64,000 nucleotides of DNA from Streptomyces noursei (GCF_016917755.1 NZ_CP070326.1:6200001-6264000); one strand, 5' to 3'; counted from the first letter of the stretch, positions 16,359-24,472 are shown. Notes: generated by a model from the letters alone, not told the origin. Numbers and translations are program-made.

Positions 16359-17570
16359 ATGCCCCTCGCCGTCCACCTCCTCGGCCTGGCGATCTTCGCC
16401 CAGGGCACCTCCGAGTTCATGCTCTCCGGCCTCCTCCCCAACATCGCCACCGACCTCGGCGTCTCCATCCCCGACGCCGGCCTGCTGGTCTCCGCCTTCG
16501 CCATCGGCATGGTCGTCGGCGCCCCGGTGCTCGCCGTCGCCACCCTCCGGGTCCCGCGCCGCACCGCACTCGTGGCCTTCCAACTGGTCTTCGTCGCGGG
16601 CCATGTGATCGGCGCGCTGGCACCCGCCTACGGCGTCCTGTTCGCCACCCGCATCCTCAGCGCCCTCGCCTACGCCGGCTTCTGGGCGGTCGCCGCCGCC
16701 ACCGCGGCGGGCCTGGTGCCGGCGGAATCACGGGGCAGGGCGATGTCCGTGGTCGGCATGGGGCTCACCCTCGCCACCGTCGTGGGCGTGCCCGCCGGCA
16801 CCCTCCTCAGCCAACACGCCGGCTGGCGCGCGGCGTTCTGGGCGGTGGCGGCCCTGACCGTCCTCAGCACCCTCTCCCTCCTGGTCGCCCTCCCCGCCAC
16901 TCGCCGCACGACCCACATCCCCTCCATACGCCGCGAGTTGACCGGCCTGGCCCGCCCCCAGCTCTGGCTCTCCTTCCTCATCACCACCCTGACCTTCGGC
17001 GCCGGCGTGGTCACCTTCAGCTACCTCGCCCCGCTACTGACCGAGGTGACCGGACTCCCCGCGGGCTGGGTCCCCGCCGTCCTCTCGCTCTACGGCGTCG
17101 GCGGCCTGATCGGCATCACCGTCGGCGGCCGGTACGCCGACTCCGCGCCGCTGCGCACCCTCACCCTCGGCGCCGCCCTCCTCACCCTCGCCTCCGCCGC
17201 CCTGGCCCTCGCCGCCGCCGACCTGCCCACCACCCTCGCCCTGGTCCTCCTCCTCGGCTTCACCGCCTACCTCGTCAACCCCGTCGTCCAGTCCCGGGTC
17301 TTCCGCCTGGCGCCCGACGCCCTCACCCTGGTCCCCGCCGTGAACACCTCGGCCTTCAACGTCGGCATCACCCTCACCCCCATGCTCGGCGGAGCGACCA
17401 TCGACGCCGGACTCGGCTACCCCTCCGTCGCCTGGGTCGGCGCCGCCACCGGCCTGCTCGGCCTCATCGCCATCGCCTGGGCCGCCGCCCTCCAACGCCG
17501 CACCCGTACCGTGCCCGCACCGCTCCCGGTCCCGCCGCGCACCCCGGCGAGCGTCACCACCGAGGGCTGA
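16359..17570 (+). CDS. MFS drug exporter, chloramphenicol-type (Cmx/CmlR-like)
   Basis: 403 residues with 12 predicted membrane helices. The start VHLLGLAIFAQGTSEFMLSG and the following NIATDLGVSIPDAG closely resemble the chloramphenicol exporters of Streptomyces (CmlR/Cmx group, DHA1 family). Motif A-like residues occur after helix 2 (LRVPRR). Proton-driven efflux of a small hydrophobic drug is likely. The actual substrate is inferred, since related proteins export other compounds. It is controlled by the adjacent TetR. GAAGGA precedes the ATG. Confidence 0.88.
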   Translation: MPLAVHLLGLAIFAQGTSEFMLSGLLPNIATDLGVSIPDAGLLVSAFAIGMVVGAPVLAVATLRVPRRTALVAFQLVFVAGHVIGALAPAYGVLFATRILSALAYAGFWAVAAATAAGLVPAESRGRAMSVVGMGLTLATVVGVPAGTLLSQHAGWRAAFWAVAALTVLSTLSLLVALPATRRTTHIPSIRRELTGLARPQLWLSFLITTLTFGAGVVTFSYLAPLLTEVTGLPAGWVPAVLSLYGVGGLIGITVGGRYADSAPLRTLTLGAALLTLASAALALAAADLPTTLALVLLLGFTAYLVNPVVQSRVFRLAPDALTLVPAVNTSAFNVGITLTPMLGGATIDAGLGYPSVAWVGAATGLLGLIAIAWAAALQRRTRTVPAPLPVPPRTPASVTTEG

Positions 17571-17596
17571 CCCAACACCCCACGCCCCAAGGGCGA

Positions 17597-17953
17597 TCAC
17601 CCCCGGGCGCCCCCGACCCGCACCCGCACCCCCGGGCGCAACCCCCACCCGGCCATCGCCCCGGCCTCCGCCTCCACCACGTGGCGGGCCCGCAGCCGCG
17701 GCCGCCCCAACCGCCCCGGCCGCAGGGTGCACACGTCGACCACCACGAAGTCCCGGCTCAGATAGGCCACATCGATCGCGAACCGCATCCCGAACGTGTG
17801 CACCCCGCTCGCCGGCGTCAGCAGCAGCGCCCCCACGATCCCGTCCCGGCCCAACAACCCCCGGGTCCGGGCCCGGTAGGACGCCGCGACCTCCACCGGA
17901 ACCTCGACGCCCGCGACCTCCAGAACACCCCGCCCGTCCACCCAACTCCCCAT
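17597..17953 (-). CDS. DUF192-family protein
   Basis: 118 residues with the DUF192 pattern: YRARTRGLLGRDG near the N-terminus, LLLTPASGVHTFGMRFAIDVAYL in the middle and VVEAEAGAMAGWGLRPG near the end. Most DUF192 proteins are small periplasmic or surface beta-barrel domains of unknown role; this copy lacks a signal peptide. It is divergent from the prepilin peptidase by 41 bases. This pairing occurs beside Tad genes in actinobacteria and suggests a functional link, not proven. Confidence 0.85.
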   Translation of the reverse strand: MGSWVDGRGVLEVAGVEVPVEVAASYRARTRGLLGRDGIVGALLLTPASGVHTFGMRFAIDVAYLSRDFVVVDVCTLRPGRLGRPRLRARHVVEAEAGAMAGWGLRPGVRVRVGGARG

Positions 17954-17994
17954 GCCCGCCGTTGTACCAACCGCCGCGCTCTAGGGTCGAGCCC

Positions 17995-18732
17995 GTGTCC
18001 GTCACGCTGATCGCCCTCGCCGCCGCCTACGGAGCCGCCACCGGCCTCCTCATACCGCGGCCCGCGCACCGCCTCTCCGTGGACCCCGAAGAGGACTGGC
18101 GCGCGCACTGCCCGGACGGCCATCCGCTCACCGGCGCGGCCCGGGGCTGGCTGGGCCGCGGCCACTGCCCGCGCTGCCGGGCACCGTACGGGCCGCCCGC
18201 GCCGCCGATCGCGACCGCCACCGCCCTCGCCTGCGCGGCGCTCGCCACGGCCACCGGAGCCCGCCCGGAACTCGCCGTCTGGCTGCTCATGACGCCCCTC
18301 GCGGTCCTCCTGACGCTCGTCGACCACCGGGTGCAGCGCCTCCCCGACGTGCTGACCCTGCCCCTGGCCGGCACCGCGGCCACCGCCCTCGGCGCCGTCG
18401 GCTGGCTCACCGGCGACACCGGCAGCTGGCTGCGCGCCCTCCTCGGCGGCGCGGCCCTGGCCGCCTTCTACCTGCTCCTCCACCTCCTCAACCCCGCCGG
18501 CCTCGGCCGCGGCGACGTCAAGCTGGCGCTCGGCCTGGGCGTCGCCCTTGGGTGGTACGGCTGGCCCACCCTGCTCACCGGCGGCGCGGCCGGCCTCCTG
18601 ATCGGCGCGCTCTTCGCGGCCGGCCTCCTCCTGGCCCGCCGCACGGACCGCAAGGCCACCCTCCCGCTCGGCCCCTTCATGATCATCGGAGCCTTCTGCG
18701 GCCTCCTCCTGGGCGCCGCGGCATCCCCCTGA
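17995..18732 (+). CDS. Prepilin peptidase (A24, TadV/CpaA-like)
   Basis: 245 residues from GTG 17995. TAGGGT ends seven bases before it, so the message is probably leaderless. It is a polytopic protein of A24 type. The cytoplasmic N-terminal segment keeps Cys pairs (HCPDGH and HCPRC). The catalytic aspartates lie in TLVDHRVQRLPD and in the GxGD motif GRGDVKLALG. It should cleave the leaders of Flp and the two TadE-like pseudopilins. It is the last Tad gene, separated from the others by the TetR/MFS pair and DUF192. Confidence 0.9.
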   Translation: MSVTLIALAAAYGAATGLLIPRPAHRLSVDPEEDWRAHCPDGHPLTGAARGWLGRGHCPRCRAPYGPPAPPIATATALACAALATATGARPELAVWLLMTPLAVLLTLVDHRVQRLPDVLTLPLAGTAATALGAVGWLTGDTGSWLRALLGGAALAAFYLLLHLLNPAGLGRGDVKLALGLGVALGWYGWPTLLTGGAAGLLIGALFAAGLLLARRTDRKATLPLGPFMIIGAFCGLLLGAAASP

Positions 18733-18761
18733 CCCCACCCCGAGCCACGCCGGTCACCCCG

Positions 18762-18852
18762 CGATGCACGAAGCACCCCTCCCGCGGGGTTATGGTGGAA
18801 GCCCCCCCTCGGGCCGGTCCGTATCCCCCCCACGGACCGGCCCGCTTTTCGT
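18762..18852 (+). ncRNA. Candidate small RNA resembling the actinobacterial 6C motif
   Basis: Two C-rich unpaired runs of seven C (18802-18808 and 18825-18831) occur here. The second lies in the loop of a 12-bp hairpin (18811-18822 with 18832-18843) followed by a T-rich tail (GCTTTTCGTTT), like an intrinsic terminator. A smaller hairpin (18775-18790) lies upstream. C-rich loops before a terminator are the signature of 6C RNAs, which in M. tuberculosis lie next to the Tad-like locus. No promoter could be assigned. It could instead be only the terminator of the prepilin peptidase gene. Confidence 0.5.
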
Positions 18853-19011
18853 TTGCCCTTCCGCTGCGCTTGGCTGGCTTCCCACGTTGTCGTCCTCCCC
18901 GCCGCGGGGGTGCGTGTTCGGTGCGCCTGCGGCGCCGGGCCCGCCTGACGGCGGGGTCTTGCGATTCCGCTGCGCGGGGCGGGTCCGCTGCGCGGGGCTG
19001 TTGGGTGCGGT

Positions 19012-19082
19012 GACGGGCCTGCGGGGGTGGTGTGCAGGACTGCTGCGCTTTACGTCCTGCACACCACCCCCTCCGGCCCGTC
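19012..19082. repeat. Long hairpin 1 of the repeat pair
   Basis: A perfect 18-bp stem (19023-19040 with 19054-19071) has a 13-base loop, TGCTGCGCTTTAC. Outer arms 19012-19019 and 19075-19082 also pair exactly. Confidence 0.9.
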
Positions 19083-19226
19083 CCCTCCCGTGAGTGGGTG
19101 GGAAATACAGGTGCGTCCACCCTCACGCCGGTGGTCTGCTCACGGTCACCACTCGACAACGAACCCGCAGGGGACCACTTACGGGCGCCCCGACTCACCG
19201 TTTCTATGACCACCCACGGGAGGGGA

Positions 19227-19297
19227 CGGGTCTGCGGGGTGGGGGTTGTCCGGACGTAAAGCGCAGCAGTCCGGACAACCCCCACCCCGCAGACCCG
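19227..19297. repeat. Long hairpin 2 of the repeat pair
   Basis: A perfect 29-bp stem (19227-19255 with 19269-19297) closes a 13-base loop, GTAAAGCGCAGCA, which is the exact reverse complement of the loop in hairpin 1. The stem sequence differs from hairpin 1 but stays fully paired. Confidence 0.92.
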
Positions 19298-19417
19298 GCA
19301 CCGCTGCCGAAAAGCCCCGCGCAGCGGCACCGCCCCGCGCAGCGGATCGGCACACCCCGCCGTCAGGCGGGCCCGGCGACCCCTACGGCGGGGACGCCGG
19401 CTACGTGGGAGGCATCC

Positions 19418-20452
19418 TCAACGGCGGGCCCAGATGTTCACGCCCTCCGTCGTCTCCGCGAACTTGTCGACCTCGGCCAGTTCCGCGTCCGTGATCGCGG
19501 GGGCGTCGAGCGCCGCGACGTTGGCCTCCAGCTGGGCGACGCTGCTGGCGCCGATCAGTGCGGAGGTCATGCGCTGGTCCCGCAGGACCCAGTTCAGTGC
19601 GAGCTGGGCCAGCGACTGGCCGCGGCGGCTCGCGATCTCGTTGAGTCCGCGGAGGCGCCGGACGACCTCGTCGGTGAGGAGGTTCGGGTCCAGGGACTTG
19701 CCCTGCGAGGCGCGCGAGCCCTCGGGGACGCCGTTCAGGTACTTGTCGGTGAGCATGCCCTGGGCCAACGGCGCGAAGGCGATGCAGCCCATGCCCGCGT
19801 CGTCCAGGGCGTCCAGCAGCCCGTCGTCCTCGATCCAGCGGTTGATCATGGAGTACGAGGGCTGGTGGATCAGCGGGCGCACGCCCATCTCGCGCAGGAT
19901 CCGGACCGCCTCGCGGGTCTGTTCCGCGTTGTAGGAGGAGACCCCGACGTACAGCGCCTTGCCCTGCTGGACGGCGGACGCCAGCGCGCCCATCGTCTCC
20001 TCCAGCGGGGTTTCCGGGTCGAAGCGGTGCGAGTAGAAGATATCGACGTAATCGACGCCCATCCGCTTGAGCGAGGCATCCAGCGACGAGAGCAGATATT
20101 TCCGGGAGCCCCATTCGCCGTAAGGGCCGGGGTGCATCAGATATCCGGCCTTTGTCGAGAGAACGAGCTCGTCGCGGTAGCCGCGGAAGTCCTGCGCGAA
20201 GATCTTGCCGAAGTTCAGCTCGGCGGACCCTGGCGGCGGTCCGTAGTTGTTGGCCAGGTCGAAGTGGGTGATGCCCAGGTCGAAGGCGCGGCGCAGAATC
20301 GCCCGCTGGGAGCTGAGGGTGCGATCGTCCCCGAAGTTGTGCCAGAGTCCGAGAGAGACAGCGGGGAGTTTGAGGCCGCTGCGGCCGGTGCGCCGGTACT
20401 CCATGGAGGCATAGCGTGAATCCGCGGCGCGGTAGTCAGTGCCAGTGGTCAT
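19418..20452 (-). CDS. Aldo/keto reductase (YghZ-like)
   Basis: 344 residues from ATG 20452 with AGAGAGGA upstream. The AKR fold motifs are FDLANNYGPPPGSAE (catalytic Asp and Tyr), STKAGY (Lys) and IFYSHRFDPETPLEET (His region), with a C-terminal NADPH-binding block (LRDQRMTSALIGASSVAQL). Length and motifs fit the YghZ group, which reduces glyceraldehyde 3-phosphate and methylglyoxal-type aldehydes. It is divergent from the prenyltransferase gene across 121 bases. Aldehyde detoxification is the likely role. Confidence 0.88.
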   Translation of the reverse strand: MTTGTDYRAADSRYASMEYRRTGRSGLKLPAVSLGLWHNFGDDRTLSSQRAILRRAFDLGITHFDLANNYGPPPGSAELNFGKIFAQDFRGYRDELVLSTKAGYLMHPGPYGEWGSRKYLLSSLDASLKRMGVDYVDIFYSHRFDPETPLEETMGALASAVQQGKALYVGVSSYNAEQTREAVRILREMGVRPLIHQPSYSMINRWIEDDGLLDALDDAGMGCIAFAPLAQGMLTDKYLNGVPEGSRASQGKSLDPNLLTDEVVRRLRGLNEIASRRGQSLAQLALNWVLRDQRMTSALIGASSVAQLEANVAALDAPAITDAELAEVDKFAETTEGVNIWARR

Positions 20453-20573
20453 GGTCCTCTCCCTATCACGGACTTGTGACATACCTGATTGGGCTGTTGA
20501 GACAGCCGAGAAGTAAAGTTGCCCCTTTAGGCGACGGGGCGATGGCCATCGGTACGGAGGGGCTGGACCACAC

Positions 20574-21371
20574 ATGCTGCGATCTTCCGGGATGCGCATC
20601 CCGTATCCGCCTGCACTGCGCGACCTCGTCTACCGGCTGTACGCCCGCAGGGTGGAGGGCCGTCTGGACCACACCCAGGTGCCCAAGCACATCGGCGTCA
20701 TCCTGGACGGCAACCGGCGCTGGGCGCGGGCCGACGGGTTGTCGGCCGAGCAGGGCCACCTGGCGGGTGCGGCCAAGATCGACGAACTGCTGGGGTGGTG
20801 CGCGGAGACCGATGTGGAGGTCGTCACGCTCTGGCTGCTCTCGACGGACAACCTCGACCGGCCGGCGGCCGAGCTGACCCCGCTGCTGGGGATCATCGAG
20901 AACACCGTGCGCAACCTGGCCGCGGACGGCCGCTGGCGGGTCCATCACGTCGGCAACCGCGACCTGCTGCCCGACGCGACCCAGCAGGTGCTCAAGCGGG
21001 CCGAGCAGGACACCCTCGACAACAAGGGCGTCCTGGTGAACGTCGCGGTCGGCTACGGCGGCCGGCAGGAGATCGCGGACGCGGTGCGCTCGCTGCTGCT
21101 GGAGCACGCCGAGCGCGGCACGACCTTCGAGGAACTGGCCGAGATCGTCGACATCGACCTGATCTCGGAGCACCTCTACACCCGGGGGCAGCCGGACCCG
21201 GACCTGGTGATCCGCACCAGCGGTGAGCAGCGGCTGTCCGGCTTCATGCTCTGGCAGAGCGCCCACTCGGAGTACTACTTCTGCGAGGTCTTCTGGCCGG
21301 CGTTCCGGAAGGTCGACTTCCTGCGGGCCCTGCGCGACTACGCGGCCCGGCACCGACGCCTCGGGCTCTAG
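20574..21371 (+). CDS. uppS: Cis-prenyl (undecaprenyl-type) diphosphate synthase
   Basis: 265 residues. HIGVILDGNRRWAR holds the catalytic Asp45, and TLWLLSTDNLDRP, VNVAVGYGGRQEIADA and PDLVIRTSGEQRLSGFMLWQSA are further signatures of Z-prenyltransferases. It condenses isopentenyl diphosphate units onto an allylic primer. Actinomycetes usually have two such enzymes (short-chain and decaprenyl/undecaprenyl), and I cannot tell which this is. ATG 20574 has GGAGGGG at a rather long spacing of 11 bases; an in-frame ATG at 20592 is an alternative. A strong hairpin follows. Confidence 0.9.
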   Translation: MLRSSGMRIPYPPALRDLVYRLYARRVEGRLDHTQVPKHIGVILDGNRRWARADGLSAEQGHLAGAAKIDELLGWCAETDVEVVTLWLLSTDNLDRPAAELTPLLGIIENTVRNLAADGRWRVHHVGNRDLLPDATQQVLKRAEQDTLDNKGVLVNVAVGYGGRQEIADAVRSLLLEHAERGTTFEELAEIVDIDLISEHLYTRGQPDPDLVIRTSGEQRLSGFMLWQSAHSEYYFCEVFWPAFRKVDFLRALRDYAARHRRLGL

Positions 21372-21382
21372 CCCGCAACGTT

Positions 21383-21423
21383 CCCGGAGGGACTGCCGGG
21401 CGGTGCCCGGCAGTCCCTCCGGG
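21383..21423. terminator. 19-bp hairpin terminator after uppS
   Basis: Perfect arms 21383-21401 and 21405-21423 with a three-base loop begin 12 bases after the stop codon. There is no U-tract. Confidence 0.85.
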
Positions 21424-22006
21424 CGGATGGCGGGACTCCGTGGACGCGATCGGGGCCCCGCTTCGCTCGTGGGGCCGGATTCCGGCCACGTTGCCCGGTG
21501 TGATTCGGCCGTCTTCCGGGGGTGGGACCGGGCGTCGGGGCGCCGTGTGCGCCCCGACGGCGCCCGGGCGCACGTCCTTGATGGCGCGTCTTCCGCGCTC
21601 TGACAATGCCTCTCCTAACGCCCCCTCCGGCGCCCCTCGTTCGGGGGCGCCTCCGGTGTCGCGTCCCTGTTCGGAGGGTGCTTCGCCCGTCTTTCCGCCG
21701 GTCAGCGGGCACCTGTAACCAAAGGTTCATCGAGCGTGTGTCATATGCCGTGGCATGGGCGCGGGGGTTGAAGGGAATATCCCTGGCAGGTCGGTGCCCG
21801 GAACAAACAAGCCATCGGGTGCCGGATCTCAGCGGGCGGCATGGGGCCGTCCGCCCGGGAGGCCCTTTGCGCATCACGGACGATCGTGCGTACCGCACGG
21901 ACGACGCGGAGGGCCGGCGTTCGGCCCGCGCAGCGCGGTCAGAACCCGGTCCTGTCCCCGGCGACGTCGTCGCACCCCGACCTCATCCGAGGGGGTTCGT
22001 CCACCC
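21424..22006 (+). other. Long noncoding region upstream of phoH2
   Basis: 583 bases with no frame showing Streptomyces codon bias. Dyads occur at 21533-21559 (10 bp) and 21629-21651 (8 bp). From about 21715 the sequence is less GC-rich (ACCAAAGGTTCATCGAGCG), which may mark the phoH2 promoter, but no -35/-10 pair is convincing. A small upstream reading frame overlapping the phoH2 start lacks coding bias. Confidence 0.5.
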
Positions 22007-23344
22007 GTGGTGAACAGCAAGAAGCGCCGTGAGAGCGACCGGCGCACCTATGTACTCGACACCAGCGTCCTGTTGGCGGATCCGTCCGCCATGTCCCGCT
22101 TCGACGAGCACGAGGTGGTGTTGCCGGTCGTCGTGGTCACGGAGTTGGAGGCCAAGCGGCACCATCCCGAACTGGGTTACTTCGCGCGGCAGGCGCTGCG
22201 CCGGCTGGACGAGTACCGCGTGCAATACGGGCGACTGGACGCCCCCATCCCCATCGGGGAACTCGGCGGGACGCTCCGGGTCGAACTGAACCACTCCGAC
22301 CCGGGACTGCTGCCCGCCGCCTTCCTGAACGGTCCCAGCAGGTTCGGCGACAACGACTCGCGGATCCTCGCGGTCGCCCGCAACCTCCAGGCCGAGGGGT
22401 TCGACGTCACCGTCGTCTCCAAGGACCTGCCGATGCGCATCAAGGCGTCCTCGGTGGGTCTGCTGGCCGAGGAGTACCGCGCGGAGCTGGCGATCACCGA
22501 CTCCGGCTGGACCGGCATGGCCGAACTCGCCCTCTCCGCCGAGCAGGTGGACGACCTGTTCGCGGCCGAGACCGCGCACGTTCCGGGCGCGGAGGAATTC
22601 CCGGTGCACACCGGGCTGGTCCTGCTGTCCGAGCGCGGCAAGGCGCTGGGCCGGGTCACCCCGGAGGGCGCGGTCCGGCTGGTGCGCGGCGACCGGGAGG
22701 CGTTCGGGATCCACGGCCGCAGTGCCGAGCAGCGGATCGCGCTGGACCTGCTGCTCGATCCGGAGCTCGGCATCGTGTCGCTGGGCGGCCGGGCCGGTAC
22801 GGGCAAGTCGGCGCTGGCGCTGTGCGCCGGGCTGGAGGCGGTGCTGGAGCGCCGGCAGCACAGCAAGGTGATGGTCTTCCGGCCGCTGTACGCGGTCGGC
22901 GGGCAGGAGCTGGGCTATCTGCCGGGCACCGAGGCGGAGAAGATGAGCCCCTGGGCTCAGGCCGTCTTCGACACGCTGTCCGCGGTGACCACCAAGGACG
23001 TCATCGAGGAGGTGGTCGCCCGCGGGATGCTGGAGGTGCTGCCGCTGACCCACATCCGCGGCCGATCGCTGCACGACGCGTTCGTGATCGTGGACGAGGC
23101 CCAGTCGCTGGAGCGGAACGTCCTGTTGACCGTTCTGTCCCGCATCGGGGCCAATTCCCGGGTCGTACTGACCCATGACGTCGCCCAGCGCGACAACCTC
23201 CGGGTCGGGAGGTACGACGGGGTGGTGGCCGTCGTCGAGAAACTGAAGGGGCATCCGCTCTTCGCGCACGTCACGCTCAATCGTTCGGAGCGTTCGCCGA
23301 TCGCCGCACTGGTGACCGAAATGCTGGAGGACGGCAGGATCTGA
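22007..23344 (+). CDS. PhoH2: PIN-domain ribonuclease fused to PhoH ATPase
   Basis: 445 residues from GTG 22007 (a second GTG follows directly), with GAGGGGG upstream. Residues 1-150 are a PIN nuclease domain (YVLDTSVLLADPSAM, the acidic Glu in VVVTELEAKRH, then GDNDSRILAVA). The C-terminal PhoH domain has Walker A GRAGTGKSAL at about 261 and the Walker B-like FVIVDEAQSLERN. Proteins of this architecture unwind and cleave RNA using ATP in mycobacteria. No antitoxin-like gene is evident next to it here. A hairpin terminator follows. Confidence 0.92.
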   Translation: MVNSKKRRESDRRTYVLDTSVLLADPSAMSRFDEHEVVLPVVVVTELEAKRHHPELGYFARQALRRLDEYRVQYGRLDAPIPIGELGGTLRVELNHSDPGLLPAAFLNGPSRFGDNDSRILAVARNLQAEGFDVTVVSKDLPMRIKASSVGLLAEEYRAELAITDSGWTGMAELALSAEQVDDLFAAETAHVPGAEEFPVHTGLVLLSERGKALGRVTPEGAVRLVRGDREAFGIHGRSAEQRIALDLLLDPELGIVSLGGRAGTGKSALALCAGLEAVLERRQHSKVMVFRPLYAVGGQELGYLPGTEAEKMSPWAQAVFDTLSAVTTKDVIEEVVARGMLEVLPLTHIRGRSLHDAFVIVDEAQSLERNVLLTVLSRIGANSRVVLTHDVAQRDNLRVGRYDGVVAVVEKLKGHPLFAHVTLNRSERSPIAALVTEMLEDGRI

Positions 23345-23360
23345 CCCGTTGTGGAACGGC

Positions 23361-23400
23361 GCGCCGCCCGGCGAAGCGAAGGAGCTTAGCCGGGCGGCGC
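23361..23400. terminator. Hairpin terminator after phoH2
   Basis: Twelve-base perfect arms (23361-23372 and 23389-23400) enclose a second AAGC/GCTT pairing in the loop. It begins 17 bases after the stop. Confidence 0.85.
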
Positions 23401-23404
23401 TCGT

Positions 23405-23751
23405 GTGCGCTCGGATATCCGGAAATCCCGAGAGGCAAACGAGGTGTGAGCTTTCACACCCGATGGGGAATTGCTTCCCGGTAGCCCGTTCGGGCAGAGT
23501 CTGGGTCCTGTCAGGCCCCGCATACGGCCCAGACGCACCCTCGAGGTGTATGGACGACCCGAACTTCATAGCGAGTTGCCGTATGCCGCCCAAGCACCAC
23601 GCGGACCCCCGAGGGGGACGTACCGGGTCAGTGCCTCCCGTGACCAGCCGACGCCACCGCTCAACAGGCGCCGGAACAAGGGGAGGCCAGCGCCAGGGGC
23701 ACGATTGCGTCCGCGAGGTCACCTAAGCGGGCGATGCTGGAAGGAAAACGT
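23405..23751 (+). promoter_or_regulatory. Long structured leader of the transglycosylase gene (possible riboswitch)
   Basis: About 350 noncoding bases with several dyads: GGTGTGA/TCACACC at 23443-23460, GGGGAA/TTCCC and GCCCG/CGGGC at about 23464-23500, and CCCCCGAGGGGG at about 23607-23620. Streptomyces genes for secreted resuscitation and lytic enzymes often have long leaders carrying a c-di-AMP (ydaO-type) riboswitch. The context fits, but I could not recognise the conserved ydaO core, so the ligand is a hypothesis. Confidence 0.45.
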
Positions 23752-24447
23752 GTGAGCCGGATCTCGGTCCGGGGATTCGCAGTGGCCTCTGCCACCGCGG
23801 TCACCACCGTCGGCGCCGTCGTCGGCGTTGCGTCAGGCAGCCAGGCATCGGTCAGCAACACCGAGGCCACCGCGGCCGACGCGACGATCGCCGACATCCC
23901 CGCGGGCCAACAGGCCCAGGTGCAGACGGCGTCGTTGACGCAGCAGGCAGACTCGGCGTCCACCCAGGCGGACACGGCGGCCCTGAAGTCCGCCCAGGAG
24001 TCGGCCCGCAAGGCAGCTGCGGAGACCGCGCAGAGCAAGAAGGACGCCGCGGACAAGGCGAAGGCGGAGAAGGAGGCCAAGGAGCGTGAGAAGGCGCAGG
24101 TCGCCTCCCGCTCGGCCGTCCGCGACGCCAGCGACTTCGTCGCCAAGGCTTCCTACTCCATCGCCGAGACCCAGGCGATGGCGCGCCAGATGATCGCGTC
24201 CGACCAGTTCCAGTGCTTCAGCAACATAGTGGAGCGCGAGTCCGGCTGGAACTACCGCGCCACCAACGCCTCTTCGGGCGCCTACGGCCTGGTCCAGGCG
24301 CTGCCCGGCTCGAAGATGTCCTCCGCGGGCTCCGACTGGCAGACCAACCCGGCCACCCAGATCAAGTGGGGCCTGAACTACATGAACAGCCGGTACGGCA
24401 GCCCCTGCGGTGCCTGGTCGTTCTGGCAGGCGAACAGCTGGTACTAG
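23752..24447 (+). CDS. Secreted lytic transglycosylase-like cell wall hydrolase
   Basis: 231 residues from GTG 23752, chosen for GGAAGGA six bases upstream rather than the ATG at 23734. A signal peptide (VRGFAVASATAVTTVGAVVG) leads to an Ala/Gln/Lys-rich coiled-coil of about 90 residues (AQESARKAAAETAQSKKDAA), then a compact SLT/lysozyme-like domain at the C-terminus: CFSNIVERESGWNYRATN with the catalytic Glu, SGAYGLVQALPG and PCGAWSFWQANSWY. It should cleave peptidoglycan during growth or germination. The long leader suggests RNA-level control. Confidence 0.88.
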   Translation: MSRISVRGFAVASATAVTTVGAVVGVASGSQASVSNTEATAADATIADIPAGQQAQVQTASLTQQADSASTQADTAALKSAQESARKAAAETAQSKKDAADKAKAEKEAKEREKAQVASRSAVRDASDFVAKASYSIAETQAMARQMIASDQFQCFSNIVERESGWNYRATNASSGAYGLVQALPGSKMSSAGSDWQTNPATQIKWGLNYMNSRYGSPCGAWSFWQANSWY

Positions 24448-24472
24448 GCCGCCTGGCAGCTTCACCACGCTC

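Larger units (their letters stand above)
18934..19377. repeat. Inverted pair of hairpin-bearing repeat elements
   Basis: Two divergent copies of one element face each other. Exact inverted matches link 18934-18957 with 19354-19377 (24 bases) and 19077-19092 with 19215-19230 (16 bases). Repeats of CCGCTGCGCGGGGC flank each side in mirrored order. Each copy carries a long hairpin (19012-19082 and 19227-19297). The whole 18733-19417 gap between two convergent genes holds no gene apart from the candidate small RNA. The element is not an insertion sequence that I recognise. Confidence 0.85.

Noticed and set aside
18844..19417. A small gene in the large gap after the prepilin peptidase
   Set aside because: Every frame is explained by inverted GC-rich repeats. 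None has a ribosome site with consistent codon bias.
21606..22013. A 135-codon frame overlapping the phoH2 start, considered as an antitoxin-like upstream gene
   Set aside because: No Streptomyces third-position bias, no ribosome site and no recognisable fold. The position alone is not enough.
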